A DNA stretch of 38,920 nt from assembly GCA_027579435.1 (NCBI GenBank), contig JANBPK010000987.1:1-38920 (forward strand), in the 5' to 3' direction. Positions within the stretch are counted from its first letter, which is position 1, and every line of letters begins with the position of its first letter. The position numbers and the translations under genes were made by a program. The notes beneath the pieces were generated by a model. The model was not told the origin of the DNA and ran no database searches. It worked only from the letters and a program-made list of their open reading frames with translations. This document shows, piece after piece, positions 1 through 10,683 of this stretch. Source of the DNA: Candolleomyces eurysporus (lineage: Eukaryota; Basidiomycota; Agaricomycetes; Agaricales; Psathyrellaceae).

Positions 1-1
1 T

Positions 2-484
2 GAGTGCAATGGTAGCATTGGGACATTGACCAGAGCAATTCAACTGTATCGTGAAGCACTTGGGCTCTGCCCTGCACCTCACCCAAATTGCTCCCTGTTA
101 CTCAACAACCTTGCCAATGCTCTTCAAACCCTCCATGAGAGCACTGGTGGTGTTGGAACATTGACTGAGGTGATTTCACTGCATCATGAAGCTCTTGGAC
201 TCCGCCCTGCACCTCACCCTGATCGCCCCATGTCACTCAACAACCTTGCCAATGTGCTTCAATCCCAATTCAAGCAAACTGGAGGTGTCAGTGTTCTCAA
301 CGAATTAATATCACTTCGTCGTGAACTACTGGTTATCTGGACCCCTGGACACATATACCGGCAGTATGCAGTCCAGCAACTAGCAGAGTTGCTTGAAAAG
401 CAACATGATATGACTAGAGATGACCAAGATTGGGGAGAGATCGAGGATTTGAAGGAAGAATTGGCTGCTTTGTCAAGACTTTAG
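2..484 (+). CDS. TPR-repeat protein, 3' end (5' end outside window)
   Basis: The frame is open from the first bases to a TAG stop and gives the last ~160 residues of a tetratricopeptide protein. Two near-identical units are visible, each running from 'REALGL' or 'HEALGL' through 'PAPHP' to 'LNNLAN', and a weaker third unit starts at 'LNELISLRREL'. These ~45-50 residue units are typical of the expanded TPR families of Agaricomycetes, where the repeats sit behind or before CHAT, NACHT or NB-ARC modules and bind protein partners. After the last unit the protein ends in a short charged helix-like tail (ELLEKQHD, then EDLKEELAALSRL), so no CHAT domain follows the repeats. The start and any N-terminal domain lie left of the window. 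The family call is firm; the specific role is unknown. Confidence 0.85.
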   Translation, partial: ECNGSIGTLTRAIQLYREALGLCPAPHPNCSLLLNNLANALQTLHESTGGVGTLTEVISLHHEALGLRPAPHPDRPMSLNNLANVLQSQFKQTGGVSVLNELISLRRELLVIWTPGHIYRQYAVQQLAELLEKQHDMTRDDQDWGEIEDLKEELAALSRL

Positions 485-533
485 TGATCAACATGGCTTA
501 CCAGCAAGTAAACTGGACCCTACCCAGACCCAT

Positions 534-554
534 ACCCATAGGGTTTTTATGGGT
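534..554. repeat. Short inverted repeat after the TPR gene
   Basis: ACCCATA at 534-540 pairs perfectly with TATGGGT at 548-554 across a 7-nt loop. It begins 50 nt after the TPR stop and follows further ACCCA/ACCCATA words at 521-533. It may be a 3'-UTR hairpin or the end of a small repeat element; the sequence alone cannot decide. Confidence 0.4.
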
Positions 555-694
555 AAGTGTGTAAATTCACGGATCCTTAAATGTATCAACATTTTTTACA
601 ATCACACATCTCTAAATCATTATGTTGAGGTATTTGGAGCGTGCGCAAGGAACTGTAAACAAACCATAGAATATATCGTACATTTTCTTGTCAG

Positions 695-1379
695 CTTCCA
701 TTTAAACTTGGAGCTGCACGGAATTTACCCGCTCCAAGCCTCGCTGTTCTCGCTGCTGGCCTTGCCACCATCAAAGCGCAGCCCTTTGTCGACGTTGACT
801 CTGTCATTGACGTCCAAGAGCTCATGGTGAGTTCCNAAAAAAATCTGTGGTGGTTCATTAGATCAACGACCCCATGCTTAAGGATGTTGATGCTCTCGGG
901 GATCTGTCGGCAAGGTATTCCAATGAGGAGCTCGACGCTAAATATTTCTTGGTTAGTTAACCCTTCAGGTTCTCTCCCTCGTATCGCCTTTATCCTACCT
1001 GCCTTCCTTTAAACTTTAGAATGATTCTGCGGAGATCCTTTTCAGTCGAGGGATGTACGACTTGATAGAGCTGAAAGCCCGTGAAATCGCGGTTCGCTCG
1101 ACTTTCTTTTCTCCCTCGCTCGAAAGCAAAGACCGTAAGCTAATTAACACGCAAGACATTATCGACGAACACCTCGGACGCGGCCAAGTTGGTCGTACAG
1201 CCTACAGCGCTGCAGGTAAGGCCTTCTAGGTTGCCCCTCAGGCTTCCCATGCGGCTCGAGTCGGTCGTTTGGGTTCGTCCCCTTCACCCGTTCAGAGGGC
1301 GCATGCTGCCGTTCAACGAAAAACGAAAGCAACCAACGCCGTCCCGAAGGGAAAGAACGGCTGGCGTAAGCTAGCTTAG
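695..1379 (+). pseudogene. Small secreted-protein-like gene, no start codon and an in-frame stop
   Basis: Three exon-like blocks join with consistent phase: 695-826, 862-951 and 1020-1379, separated by GT...AG gaps of 35 nt (holding an N) and 68 nt. The first block encodes a signal-peptide-like stretch (SLAVLAAGLATIKAQP) followed by acidic sequence (VDVDSVID). Later blocks give 'DALGDLSARYSNEELDA' and 'LFSRGMYDLIELKAREIA'. No ATG precedes the signal-like stretch in frame: upstream there is a TAA at 656 and then a good acceptor ending at 694, but no matching first exon was found. A TAG at 1227-1229 interrupts the frame, yet the same frame continues for 49 codons to a natural-looking basic end (KGKNGWRKLA) and TAG at 1377. 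Either the gene is decayed, or the region 1217-1243 is an unusually short intron. I know no function for this type of small secreted protein. Confidence 0.5.
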
Positions 1380-1629
1380 ATTACCTGCATATCTGCGCTG
1401 TGATTCGTTCGGGTTCTTGGAATGTTGCAAATCTTGTGTCACTCTGAGAAGATATCTAGCGACGATGTTGAATTCGTGGAAACGTTTGACTCTGCCTGCT
1501 GGGACATTCATGGTTTGTACAACTTGCAAACATGGATGACTGACGTGAAAAACCGGTGCATTAAATTCCAGAGGTTCGTAGCATTACTGTTCGGCGTACC
1601 AGACTAGATACACCTTGCGTGGCCGACAC

Positions 1630-3788
1630 TTAGGTAGTTGGCTCGGGTGCCACCGCATTCAGTTCCAGTTGCGGCCTTGGCTGTTCGGGAGCCGGGAGTG
1701 AGGAATGCCGAGTGGGCGATTCGGGCTGTGACGGGGAGCCTGAGGTACTGTGGAGGGGTACTGTGGATGTAGCCTGCGTCGCACTAGCATCCTGGCTTCC
1801 CCCGATGCCTACAATGATACCAGTTGAAGCCTGAGACAGGTGTGGATATCGAGATATCTTGCGGTGTCCCGAAATTTGAGATCCTGGATGAACAACCTGA
1901 ATGTCGTCCTTGTCCACGCTCGTCCTCTTCAAAGACAGTATCCCCACTCTTTCGTTATCATTGCCGGTGATCCCAGGTTCAGTCCTTAGAATAACGGAAT
2001 TGTCGCCTTCGTTTGTATCGGTTTTCTCGATGCCAGAGAAACTGCCCCCATCGTCAGGCGTAGTTTGAGTAGCAGTTCTACCCAAACGTGCCTTTGATTC
2101 GAATTCTGGACCACCTGGTGGACCCTTCGCCCGATACTGATGCATGTCTTCTTGTGAGTCTGTGTCACGCCTCAAAGGAATAGTGCTGATCGTTGTGCTG
2201 CCATTTGCTGCAGGGGGCGGTGTAAATCCAATGGCATGAGTTGGATCGCCGCTTTCTTCTCCAACGGATGACGGCTGTCTCAAGACATGTGTCGAGGACT
2301 GCCGAGGTGTGGATTGACTGGTAGAGGTGTATGGATTGTCCCCAGGCCCGGTGATCGGTGGCGAATCCGTTCTCTCGTCAATCCATTTATTGATCCTCCG
2401 CCTCCACACCCTATCCATTTCCTGGCCGTACTGACGAAAGGTGGCCATGATGAGGACAGCGTGAATACAACCCATAGCCAATATTCCCGAAACGATCCCA
2501 CGTAGGATGATCATGTGCACGTCGCCGGGCCTTGCGGTGCTTTCCAATGTGATGTCAGGTCCAGTGCGCCAGACGAAGGCCATGATACAGCAGATGAAGA
2601 GTATGAGAGACCTAATTGAGGAAGGATAAGCTAAGCATCTGCTCGACGACGAACGCTCGAAAAACAGCTTACCAGGTTGAGTAGATGGCAGGAAGAGCCA
2701 GCATCACCCAAACGTTCCACACAAACCGGGGGTTCGATCTCCTTGCTTCCTGTCAGAAGACGTGGAGTGAGTAAAGCCATGATTATGCAAGTCAAGGACT
2801 TTGCACTCACCAAAGCCCATTCCGCCGCCTTGTAGGGCCTCCTCATCGATTCGTTGAACCGTATAGAATAAATACATCCATACAGTAAACTAATCAATGC
2901 GCATATAAGGGAAGACAGCGCAAAGTACCGCGTGTACGGATCTACGTTGGCGGCTTCGATTTGCAGTATCGTCAATATTGCGCTGGTGAAGGAGGAAGAT
3001 GCCATATCAATGTCCATCGCTTTCGGGAGAGACCGCACCATGTACCTACCTAAGCAACAAAACGGAAATCAGATTCAACGTCTTCCATTCTTTGATCAAG
3101 TTGTCGATAAGCTGGTTCCAAGATTCTTTCATCTCTTCGTAAATTGGCGACAAGTCACTCCTCTCGTCATACCCTAGAGCCCCGGGTCTCGCTGCTGACT
3201 GGAGGACCATCCGCTCGAGTTCGACCAAGGTAAGGCGAAAGTCCACAAAGACCCTCGCGACCTGGGAGAAGTAGAGAGAAGGGAGGTTGAAGAGGATGCA
3301 GTGATACATGACACGCAGTAGTGACCTGACAACCAGGATGGCCCTGTGGAACCTGCGGGGGAGCGGATAATCACCAAAGTAGTTGTCGACGTTGTTTATA
3401 AGACTGATTGTAGCGGGAGCCGCTCCAGGTGGGTACGGATTGAAAGGGAGGAAGCTTGATCGAGTTCAGGGAATGAGTCTCCATGGAAAGATGGTGTGTG
3501 GAGTTCGCGATGCTCTGGAAGCTGTGATTGCACTCTTGGAAGGCTACCTCGGGACCGTGTCCCTGTAGTGAGCGATACCGAAGAGCGACTGCCTTCGGGG
3601 TGTATCCCAATCCCATTCGTATTCCCACCATCTCTCCGAGACCTAGACTGAGACGCAGTCGATAAAGATCTCGCCGGGCTGGAAAGAGGCGACGACGAGG
3701 AGGAGGGAGAAGCGACGACCTCGCGACTTCTGGTACGCGTACGACCCTGTTGGCTTTGGCTGTTAGGAACGCCAGCTTCAGTAGACAT
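1630..3788 (-). CDS. Fungal multi-pass membrane protein of unknown function
   Basis: Exons in coding order: exon 1 from ATG 3788 to an uncertain donor near 3560-3580; then about 3454-3050, 2982-2811, 2749-2673 and 2611-1630. The last four joins keep phase with introns of 67, 61 and 61 nt. The N-terminus is Ser/Arg-rich and disordered. The core reads NPYPPGAAP, then a conserved-looking 'LIKEWKTLNLISVLLLSAIL', followed by hydrophobic helices around 'ALSSLICALISLLYGCIYSI', 'FVWNVWVMLALPAIYSTW' with the following LILFICCIMAF, and 'IILRGIVSGILAMGCIHAVL', so roughly four to six membrane passes. The ~270-residue cytosolic-type tail is Ser/Thr/Pro-rich. I recall this architecture from many Agaricomycetes but know no function. 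The join from exon 1 to exon 2 is the weak point: the core frame has a TGA just upstream, so an intron of about 80-125 nt ending at 3455 is inferred. Confidence 0.75.
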
Positions 3789-4610
3789 CACTCGTATTTC
3801 TAGGGTGTGGCTGATGCNGGGGGGAAAGTCCTCTGAAAGCTGGAGGAATAGATATTCAGCACGTCTCAGAACATTGGTACGGGAATACAGAGGCTACACA
3901 CCTTCGTCGAGTTTCTCCGTTCTACAGAACTGGTTGGTTTGGCATGCAGGTGAATTCCGAAGAGATCGATCGTTCACCGAATTACCGTGTCGTGGTTGTG
4001 GTCGAAGTACGCGTCGCAGTATGTTCAAGCGCCCGTCGGTGCTTTGTGGAGATTCAACAAAGCCCGGGTATGTACTGTAAATGCAGTTGCCACCCAGCAC
4101 CTCATCGGTTGATAGATTCACAGGATTCTGAAAAAGCAGAAGGCGTCAGAGACTTATGCAGATTGAGCAGCGAAGGCACCTACGACGTCCGGTACACTTT
4201 TGGATCGTCTTCTCGACGTTCAGAAACCACATCCGAGCGGGTCCCTGTTCGTAGCATACCTGGCCGCTGCGTTCGACACAACTTTACATCAGGATTGGTC
4301 CACCAAATGTTAGATGTCGCTGCTGGGGCGGGTGGTGATATTCAAGAGAGAGGCAATAGGACAGTTTGGAATGCAAATGCTTGAGATTCTGATCATGGTG
4401 GTGGTCAAGAGCAAACAAGTGAGCACTGTTCCGTCCCATCATCGCCGAACGGTTAATCAACGCGTCTTGCATCTTCAACAGTGACCACCATCATGACCAC
4501 GTTTTGTACGTTTTCCACTCCCTGGTGGTAGAGCGCAAGGCTAATAAGTCCTTTCACAGAGAATCTATCTATCTTTTAGGTGTTATACGCCTTCAATCGG
4601 CTCGAAAATC
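3789..4610. promoter_or_regulatory. Divergent intergenic region between membrane-protein and F-box genes
   Basis: About 820 bp separates two divergently transcribed ATGs. I see no coding signal with sensible splicing. It includes an imperfect inverted repeat: 4393-4406 (TCATGGTGGTGGTC) against 4482-4495, matching at 13 of 14 positions. The region presumably carries both promoters. Confidence 0.4.
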
Positions 4611-6543
4611 ATGGATGAGTCCACAAATCAGCAGGATTCTAGCCCACTCTTGCAGCTGCCCACCGATATATTGCTCATCATTGTCGAGCAGCTCGGACTC
4701 GACATTCTCTTCCTGAGGCTGGTAAGAATCAGTCCCATACTGCATGACCTTTGACCATATTTATCATTACCAACTCAAAGTGCTGCAGAAAGGCCTTGGA
4801 GCTGACCCAGGAACGCTCACTCTGGGTCAGGACTATCAAGAAACAACAACAAGAATTATCCATCCCCCCAGAAGTCATACAGCGCGTCAATTCGGATGAG
4901 TCTCTGCGGGATATGCCCACAGAGGAGCTCTTCAAGCTTGCCCTTCGTACGCTTAGAATAGACCAGCTGTGGTCCCAACCGCGCCGCCCTCCGAATATAT
5001 ACTTGGAGAAACGTGCACATGCTTCAATTCTACTGGGTATGCGGGTGGTGCTGGATAGATGGCTTGTGCTGTTCTACTCAGAAGGGGTGATCCAGTTGTA
5101 TGATCTGCGTGAACTCGCACGCGATGCCCCAGCTTGGAAGGGTTTGGTTGCAGAGTTGGAAGACTTTGACCATGGACCCTGGGTATCCTTCGCTGCTGCT
5201 GCGGATCCCGAGAGCCACATTCTGATACTGTCGACAGCTAAACTTGTGCCGTATGTTATTTGCCCCCAGCTTGCTGCAGACGTGTACTGACCCACCATTC
5301 CAGACCATATCAGATGTGCATGTACAAAGTAGACCTTAAGCAGTGTGCCAACCGGCAATCCAACGACGGTTCAGAAAACATCACGTTACTGCGGCATCTT
5401 CCCCTGGATGCCCCAAGGATGGTGCAAGCCATAAATCCTCTTCTTGGCCTCGTTGCTGTGTCTGTGTCCAGCAGGGTGCAGCTAGTCAGTTGCTTAGAAC
5501 CTGACGTCAACTCTCCTGGTTTTATAATACCGGCATATCCAGAGGACCCTGACGATCTCGTACGTTCATTATGTGTCGAACTCCAAGGAGCGCGAACTGA
5601 TTGCATCGTACGTCGCAGTGGAATGGAATCAATGCTCTCCATTTCATGGGTCCGTACCTCTTGGTAGCGAGAACCCGGTCCATCGAACTACATCACTACC
5701 CTACCTCACCCAATGAAACCACGGCACCGAAGGCACCATCACTGAAACACCAGTTCCGTATGACAACATTTAAAGAAGTGGCCTTCTCGGACTGCAAAGC
5801 AGGGAACCCCTGCGAAAGTGGCCAGATGTTCGAGACGAACATGCTCGCCTATGACGTTATACAGGGGCTGTTTCAATTTAAGATAGAACTCTATGTGCCG
5901 TCTGTTCCACCGCAGTCCCCCGAACCCGACACACTTCCATCGTTGCTCTCCAGAGTCGTGAGCGGTGAAGAACAAACCAAGGTTACCGTAACTCAAACCG
6001 GACTATACCCTCTAGGCCTTCCTTTCGCTACTCCAGTGAATTCCAACCCTTCATCGCCTCGTGCCACCTCACATATCCCCGGGAGTGACAGCCCTACTCC
6101 GACGTACTCGCACACACACTTCCTTCAAGCCACCTATCTGTCGCATGGTACATCCTCCGCGGTTTCGCGCGGGTTCTTGAGCTCGTTCTCAATGGGAGCC
6201 CAAGGCCAGAGAGCAATATGGATTGAACGCAGGAGAGGAGGGGTCTCGAGGGAGGTGCAAGTCTGGGGAAGAAGTATGGCCCGTGCCTCCCAGCAGAACA
6301 GTAGCTGGATTTTCCATTTTGGAACTGATTGTGTGGAGATGGAGAAGAAGGTTGTGTATACCATTAATTCATATGATCTTCGTGGTACGTCGTCGTTGCC
6401 ATGCCTTCAAGAATACAAGAGAGGCTGACCGGCCCCTACTTGTCTCAGATGATATCCTTTGCTGTGCGTTTTCCGAATCTAGTGGGGTAATAGCTCTGGG
6501 GAATAGGCTTGGGAATGTTTCTATCCTACCGTTAGCATGGTAA
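4611..6543 (+). CDS. F-box protein with WD/beta-propeller-like C-terminal region
   Basis: Five exons, 4611-4721, 4781-5250, 5304-5559, 5619-6384 and 6449-6543, join in phase across introns of 59, 53, 59 and 64 nt and give 565 residues. An F-box lies at residues ~14-50: 'LLQLPTDILLIIVEQLGL' followed by LFLRLCCRKALELTQERSLW. The F-box would bind Skp1 in an SCF ubiquitin ligase. The rest has beta-strand repeats of WD-like character, such as 'LDRWLVLFYSEGVIQLYDL', 'LLGLVAVSVSSRVQLVS' and the terminal 'GVIALGNRLGNVSILPL', with a Ser/Pro-rich insertion near residues 390-430. This suggests a propeller for substrate binding, but the blades are too diverged to count. F-box/WD-like proteins of this kind are common in agarics. 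The substrate is unknown. Confidence 0.85.
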
Positions 6544-6836
6544 GGGTGCAGGGGGTAGATTATGCAGCCTAGAGGGCTGATGAAGGTGTGCTCGTTATCG
6601 TCGCCTGTAGCCCTATTTAATTCATGTTCGGTTGTATTCACCTCAGTTGAATTCGCGGACGGATATCCAAGGGGATGCTAAGTAATGGGTCTGATTTCTT
6701 ACTGGCATCAGTGATTACGGCTGTAGGTGTTCCTAGTTGCCACTACTGTTCTCACAGCCACGCACGAGCCCGTTTGGTTGCTGTTCAAACGTTTAAAAGG
6801 GCTTGCTTCACCTTTCTTCGATTTGGGGCTTCTACA

Positions 6837-9317
6837 ATGCCACCCAGAACTGACAAGCCCAGCCTCATAGATCGCTTCACTTCACGCTTCAAGCGGCGCA
6901 GACGTCCAGCCTTTCAAGAAGGAGAGGACTTGGGTGTAAATGTGGTGACCGCGTCATCACAGTCCCGCCATCCTTCCGCACATCCCCAACCCGCCTCGGT
7001 TGTTCAGGATTCCGCCTCTCTACAAGCACCTCTTTTTACGGCAAGCAAAACGGACACACCGAGATCCTCGCACCTTACAACCTCGATCACAAAACCTGGC
7101 GATGAAAATTTCGCATCACCCCATCCGTCTCCCCATTTATTATCAGCCTCGCGTTCTGAGAGCCTCGAGTTTGTTGATATCCGCTCCACCAATTGTCGCG
7201 CCCCATCTTCCAATGCAGTCTGTCGTGACAATCCAAATACACCATTGGCCAGTGCACCCTCATTCCTCTCGGGTGCCAGTGGGTTTAGAATGGGTGACAT
7301 CCATTATTTCGAAGCTCCCCGAGTAACTGTGAATGCGGGTGGGGAGGCATACGAGAAGCTGATTTCGGATGGTACGTCGGGCGCTGATTTACCCCAACCC
7401 GCAGCCAAGCACACTAATGCTGTTTTGATGCCGTTTTATTCAAGGTTGGAAACTGTTATTGGAGAATACTGCGCCTAATGCTCTGTACAACTCCAGCGAT
7501 CGATACGACGCTCCAAAGTGCGACGAAGACACCCGGGTAGAAGTTATCAGCGAACTCATGGGGTGGATCGAGGATCGTGAAAATCCACAGCGGCTGTTAT
7601 GCATGACGGGCGCGGCAGGCGCAGGGAAATCTGCCCTTCAACAAACAATCGCCGAGCGCTGTGGAGACTCGAACATCTTGAACTCGTCGTTCTTCCTTTC
7701 GTCTTCAGATCCCACCCGAAATTCGATCTCTGCCGTCGTGCCTACCATTGCTTTCCAAGTCGGATCATGCAATGACACCCTTCGACGGCTGATCGCCGCA
7801 AGTATTCAAAAGGACCCCCTCATCTTCAGCAAGTCTTTACGAACCCAAATGAACACTCTGATAGCTCAACCATTCAAATGCTTTCAGGAAAGCGGTGAAC
7901 TGGGTTTCGAGGCCATTCCATACGCCATTCTCATTGATGGTCTCGACGAGTGCGCCGGGGAGGACCGTCAAGCAGAACTGTTGGCAGCCATTAAACAGTG
8001 TCTCCTTGAAAGTGACCTCCCTTTTCGCATTTGTATTGCCAGCCGGCCAGAGTGGGCCATACGCAGCGCATTGGAGCCGGGTGGCTATTTACACGACGTG
8101 GCTTACCACATTCAACTCAGCGACAAGTACGATGCCTCGGCCGACATTCGTCGATATCTCCGGAGGAGGCTGAAAAACCTCGGTGGCCGATGGAACAACG
8201 CTCAATGGTTCAGCGGGGAGGATATCGAGACCCTGGTGCAAGCTGCGTCAGGGCAGTTCATCTACGCCGCAACGGTCCTCAAATACATCTCAAATCGTCG
8301 AGGTTCGCCTCGGGAGAGGCTCAAGATAGTCCTCACCTGGACACCACACGAAGGCCAATGTGCACGTCCATTCGAAAGCCTTGACATGCTTTACATGAAC
8401 GTTCTACTGGCTGCGAAGAAGGCGTATGACGCTGTTGACACTCACCGCGGGCGAGACTTTGCGCTTCTTTTCAGCATCTTCCGACTCAATGCCAAGTCTG
8501 CTCTTCGTGTTCTTCCTTCTGGAATTTCGAGAAAGATACCCTTCCCAATCCCACTTGATCATCTCACTGAAATTCTTGGCTTGGAAACAGGAGCCGAAGA
8601 AACGTTGGTCTCAGACCTGCGCTCTCTTGTGACCTTTGAAAATGATTATTACGGTTATTCGTGCCTACATCTGTACCACAAATCCCTTTATGACTTCTTA
8701 GACGAACGAAGTCGCGCAAAAGATCTCTTCGTACCCGATTCTTATGCTCGAAAGTACGCTGCCAAATGCTGTCTCCAAATTGTCATGCAATGCCCTTCGG
8801 AACTTGAATCTGGTAGGTGATAGCATCCATTAAGTTGGCGCATCGTTGACTGACTTCGTGTTTCTCGCTGCTTTAGTACGAGATAACTGGGAGGAACTCC
8901 CAGAGCCATCCAAGGCTCAGCTGAGTTCAATGCGGATGGCTCTCCACTTTCTGCCATCTTTCCTAGCTGGTGCCTCTCCGATGGATGATGAACTCATCGA
9001 CTTCACGCAGAACCAGGGATGGGATAAAATCGACAAGTTCTTGCCTTGGGTGTACGAAATGAATTCCTTTCTCCTTTCATACCACCACAGAGCCAGTTTC
9101 GGTTGGGTATTTGACCATTTGAAAGTGCGTGATTATCTTTCAGTTCTTATAACAGGCCGAAGCTAATATCTTTCCCCCTCNTTTTTAATATCAGCTCCGA
9201 AACCCAGAGGCACATGCCATTGTGGACAAATTTCTTCATAAGTGGGAGAAGGACTTTGAATTTCTTTCCTTTCATGACTCAAGTTCTGAATGGGACTTCT
9301 GGCGTGACGTAGTCTGA
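6837..9317 (+). CDS. NACHT-domain STAND (NLR-like) NTPase
   Basis: Exons 6837-7371, 7445-8812, 8877-9124 and 9195-9317 join in phase (introns 73, 64 and 70 nt) to give 757 residues. Residues 1-150 are low-complexity and basic near the start (RFTSRFKRRRRP). Residues 152-178 (MGDIHYFEAPRVTVNAGG onward) form a compact junction before the NACHT lead-in (GWKLLLENTAPNAL). Walker A is GAAGAGKS at ~234-241, and Walker B is AILIDGLDEC at ~340-349. The C-terminal half is helical and ends soon after a 'WEKDFEFLSFHD' segment, with no WD, ankyrin or TPR repeats, so this is a short form lacking a repeat sensor. NACHT proteins are NTP-driven oligomerising switches; fungal members act in heterokaryon incompatibility and cell death. 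The start at 6837 has a TTTAAAAGG element about 45 nt upstream; an open frame continues upstream to 6675 but looks like leader. Confidence 0.9.
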
Positions 9318-9694
9318 GCGGATCTTTCGATATATGTGCAAGGTACAGGTACTAATCGTATTTGTGCCTCATCATATCGATATATCCCTTTCAGAGTCAT
9401 GACCCTTGCTCATATCGAGCATTCGTCGGCGGGCTACGATTATAATTTGAAGCTTTTCTTTGCTTTGAACCCTTACAACGTATTTATACCTATTTATCTC
9501 AGAGGAAGGTAGCCCGCCTTCTCGGCGAGGTGTCCTCAAAACCATTGAATGATACATAAATTATAATACATAGTTTATCGAGTCAAAGGCATCTGTTTGC
9601 ACCTGTTTCTTTCGGAGGCCGACCCCTTCCCACGTTCAGTTCCGTCACTCAACCCGCGTCATCGGTCTCCGTCTCTGCCTCAACAACCCCAACC
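9318..9694. promoter_or_regulatory. Intergenic region between NACHT and ZIM17
   Basis: 377 bp without a supported gene. A 61-codon minus-strand frame at 9372-9557 shows no recognisable motif. The last ~90 bp before the ZIM17 ATG are CT-rich with CAAC words, as expected for a fungal core promoter and leader. AT-rich words near 9480-9500 and 9555-9575 could serve transcript ends. Confidence 0.35.
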
Positions 9695-10451
9695 ATGCTG
9701 TCAACAGTCTCTCGCTCATCGAACTGCACACGCTCTGCAATCTCAAATCTTTTTAAAAACTCCTCTGTAGCGCAAAAATGGCATTTAACGCCGCAAATGC
9801 GCCAGTTTTCTCAGAGGAGACTAACGTCAACTCCACGAATCGCGCCGAATTCATACTGGAGAGGATTTTCGACTTCACCTTGCAAACATAATGCTTCTAG
9901 CCAGAACTCTGGAAGCTCTTCGCAGGCGACCACGGGCGCAAGCGGACCTTCAGCAACTACGTCTTCGTCAAACGATTCGACGTCATCATCGACGCCAACA
10001 GTGCAAGCAAACGCTAGCGAGCCTGGTATTGAGCAAGAACCCAAAATGGCCATTGCATTTACGTGCACTGTAACCGATTGTGGGCATCGACAAGCACATG
10101 TCTTCTCTAAACGCTCGTATGAGCGCGGCATTGTCATCGTGACATGCGACAGCTGCAAAAATCGGTAGGTCTCTTACTTTGCTTCCTTCCCATTTGCTTA
10201 CTGAGCCCTAAAATCGCCCTTCAAATGGAATATCTAGACATCTCATCGCGGACCACTTGGGTTGGTTTGGAAATCTGACGGAGGAAGGGACGCACGTTAC
10301 GATTGAACAGTTGGCGAAGCTTCAAGGGCAAAAAGTGGCGAGAGGGAGGATGGATGCTCCTGGTTCGAGTGTTTTGGAGTATAGTGGGGAAGATGACGTT
10401 CAGCAGGACCCTTCACCAACTTCGCCGTCGGAAGGGTCGCCTAAATCGTGA
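9695..10451 (+). CDS. ZIM17: Mitochondrial DNL-type zinc-ribbon protein (Zim17/Tim15/Hep1)
   Basis: Two exons, 9695-10164 and 10238-10451, join across a 73-nt intron inside an Arg codon and give 227 residues. The N-terminus is rich in Ser, Arg, Thr and Asn and poor in acids, as in a mitochondrial presequence, followed by a long Ser/Thr/Asn-rich linker to about residue 115. The conserved domain follows: FTCTVTDCGHR, then SKRSYERGIVIVTCDSCKNR across the splice, then HLIADHLGWFG. Four cysteines form the zinc ribbon and HLIADHLGWF is the family's DNL-type signature. Zim17 keeps mitochondrial Hsp70 soluble and active in the matrix, supporting protein import and iron-sulfur cluster biogenesis. The first cysteine pair is C-x4-C and the second C-x2-C. 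The C-terminus (~60 residues after the domain) is polar. Confidence 0.93.
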
Positions 10452-10683
10452 TACCTTAAGACAAGGGAAATGCTTGACATCGTCGAGACCTAGGGTGTCC
10501 GTTAGACCCTGGGGTGCTGAAACGTCGCGCCCTTTCGGCCTATAGAGATATGATTATGTGTACACAGGGACGGGTATGTTCACAATGTATTTTACCTATT
10601 TTGCCTAATTTTACAATACATCCCTATTCACCTAATATAGCCGATGGTACTACTGTCAAATGTGAAACTCGTTGCACCCGAGT

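Noticed and set aside
1986..2505. Frames on both strands inside the membrane-protein gene
   Set aside because: Shadows of the Ser/Pro-rich last exon.
1630..3788. Pheromone receptor (STE3-type) reading of the membrane protein, which would imply a mating-type locus
   Set aside because: The helices and 'LIKEWKTLN' block are unlike STE3 receptors, and no CaaX-ended pheromone precursor was noticed nearby.
3944..4384. 146-codon plus-strand frame between the membrane-protein and F-box genes
   Set aside because: Composition looks random, no domain or splice logic, and it fills a divergent promoter region.
6675..6836. Upstream ATG extending the NACHT protein by 54 residues
   Set aside because: The extension lacks conserved sequence and covers the TTTAAAAGG and CT-rich leader; the ATG at 6837 is the better start.
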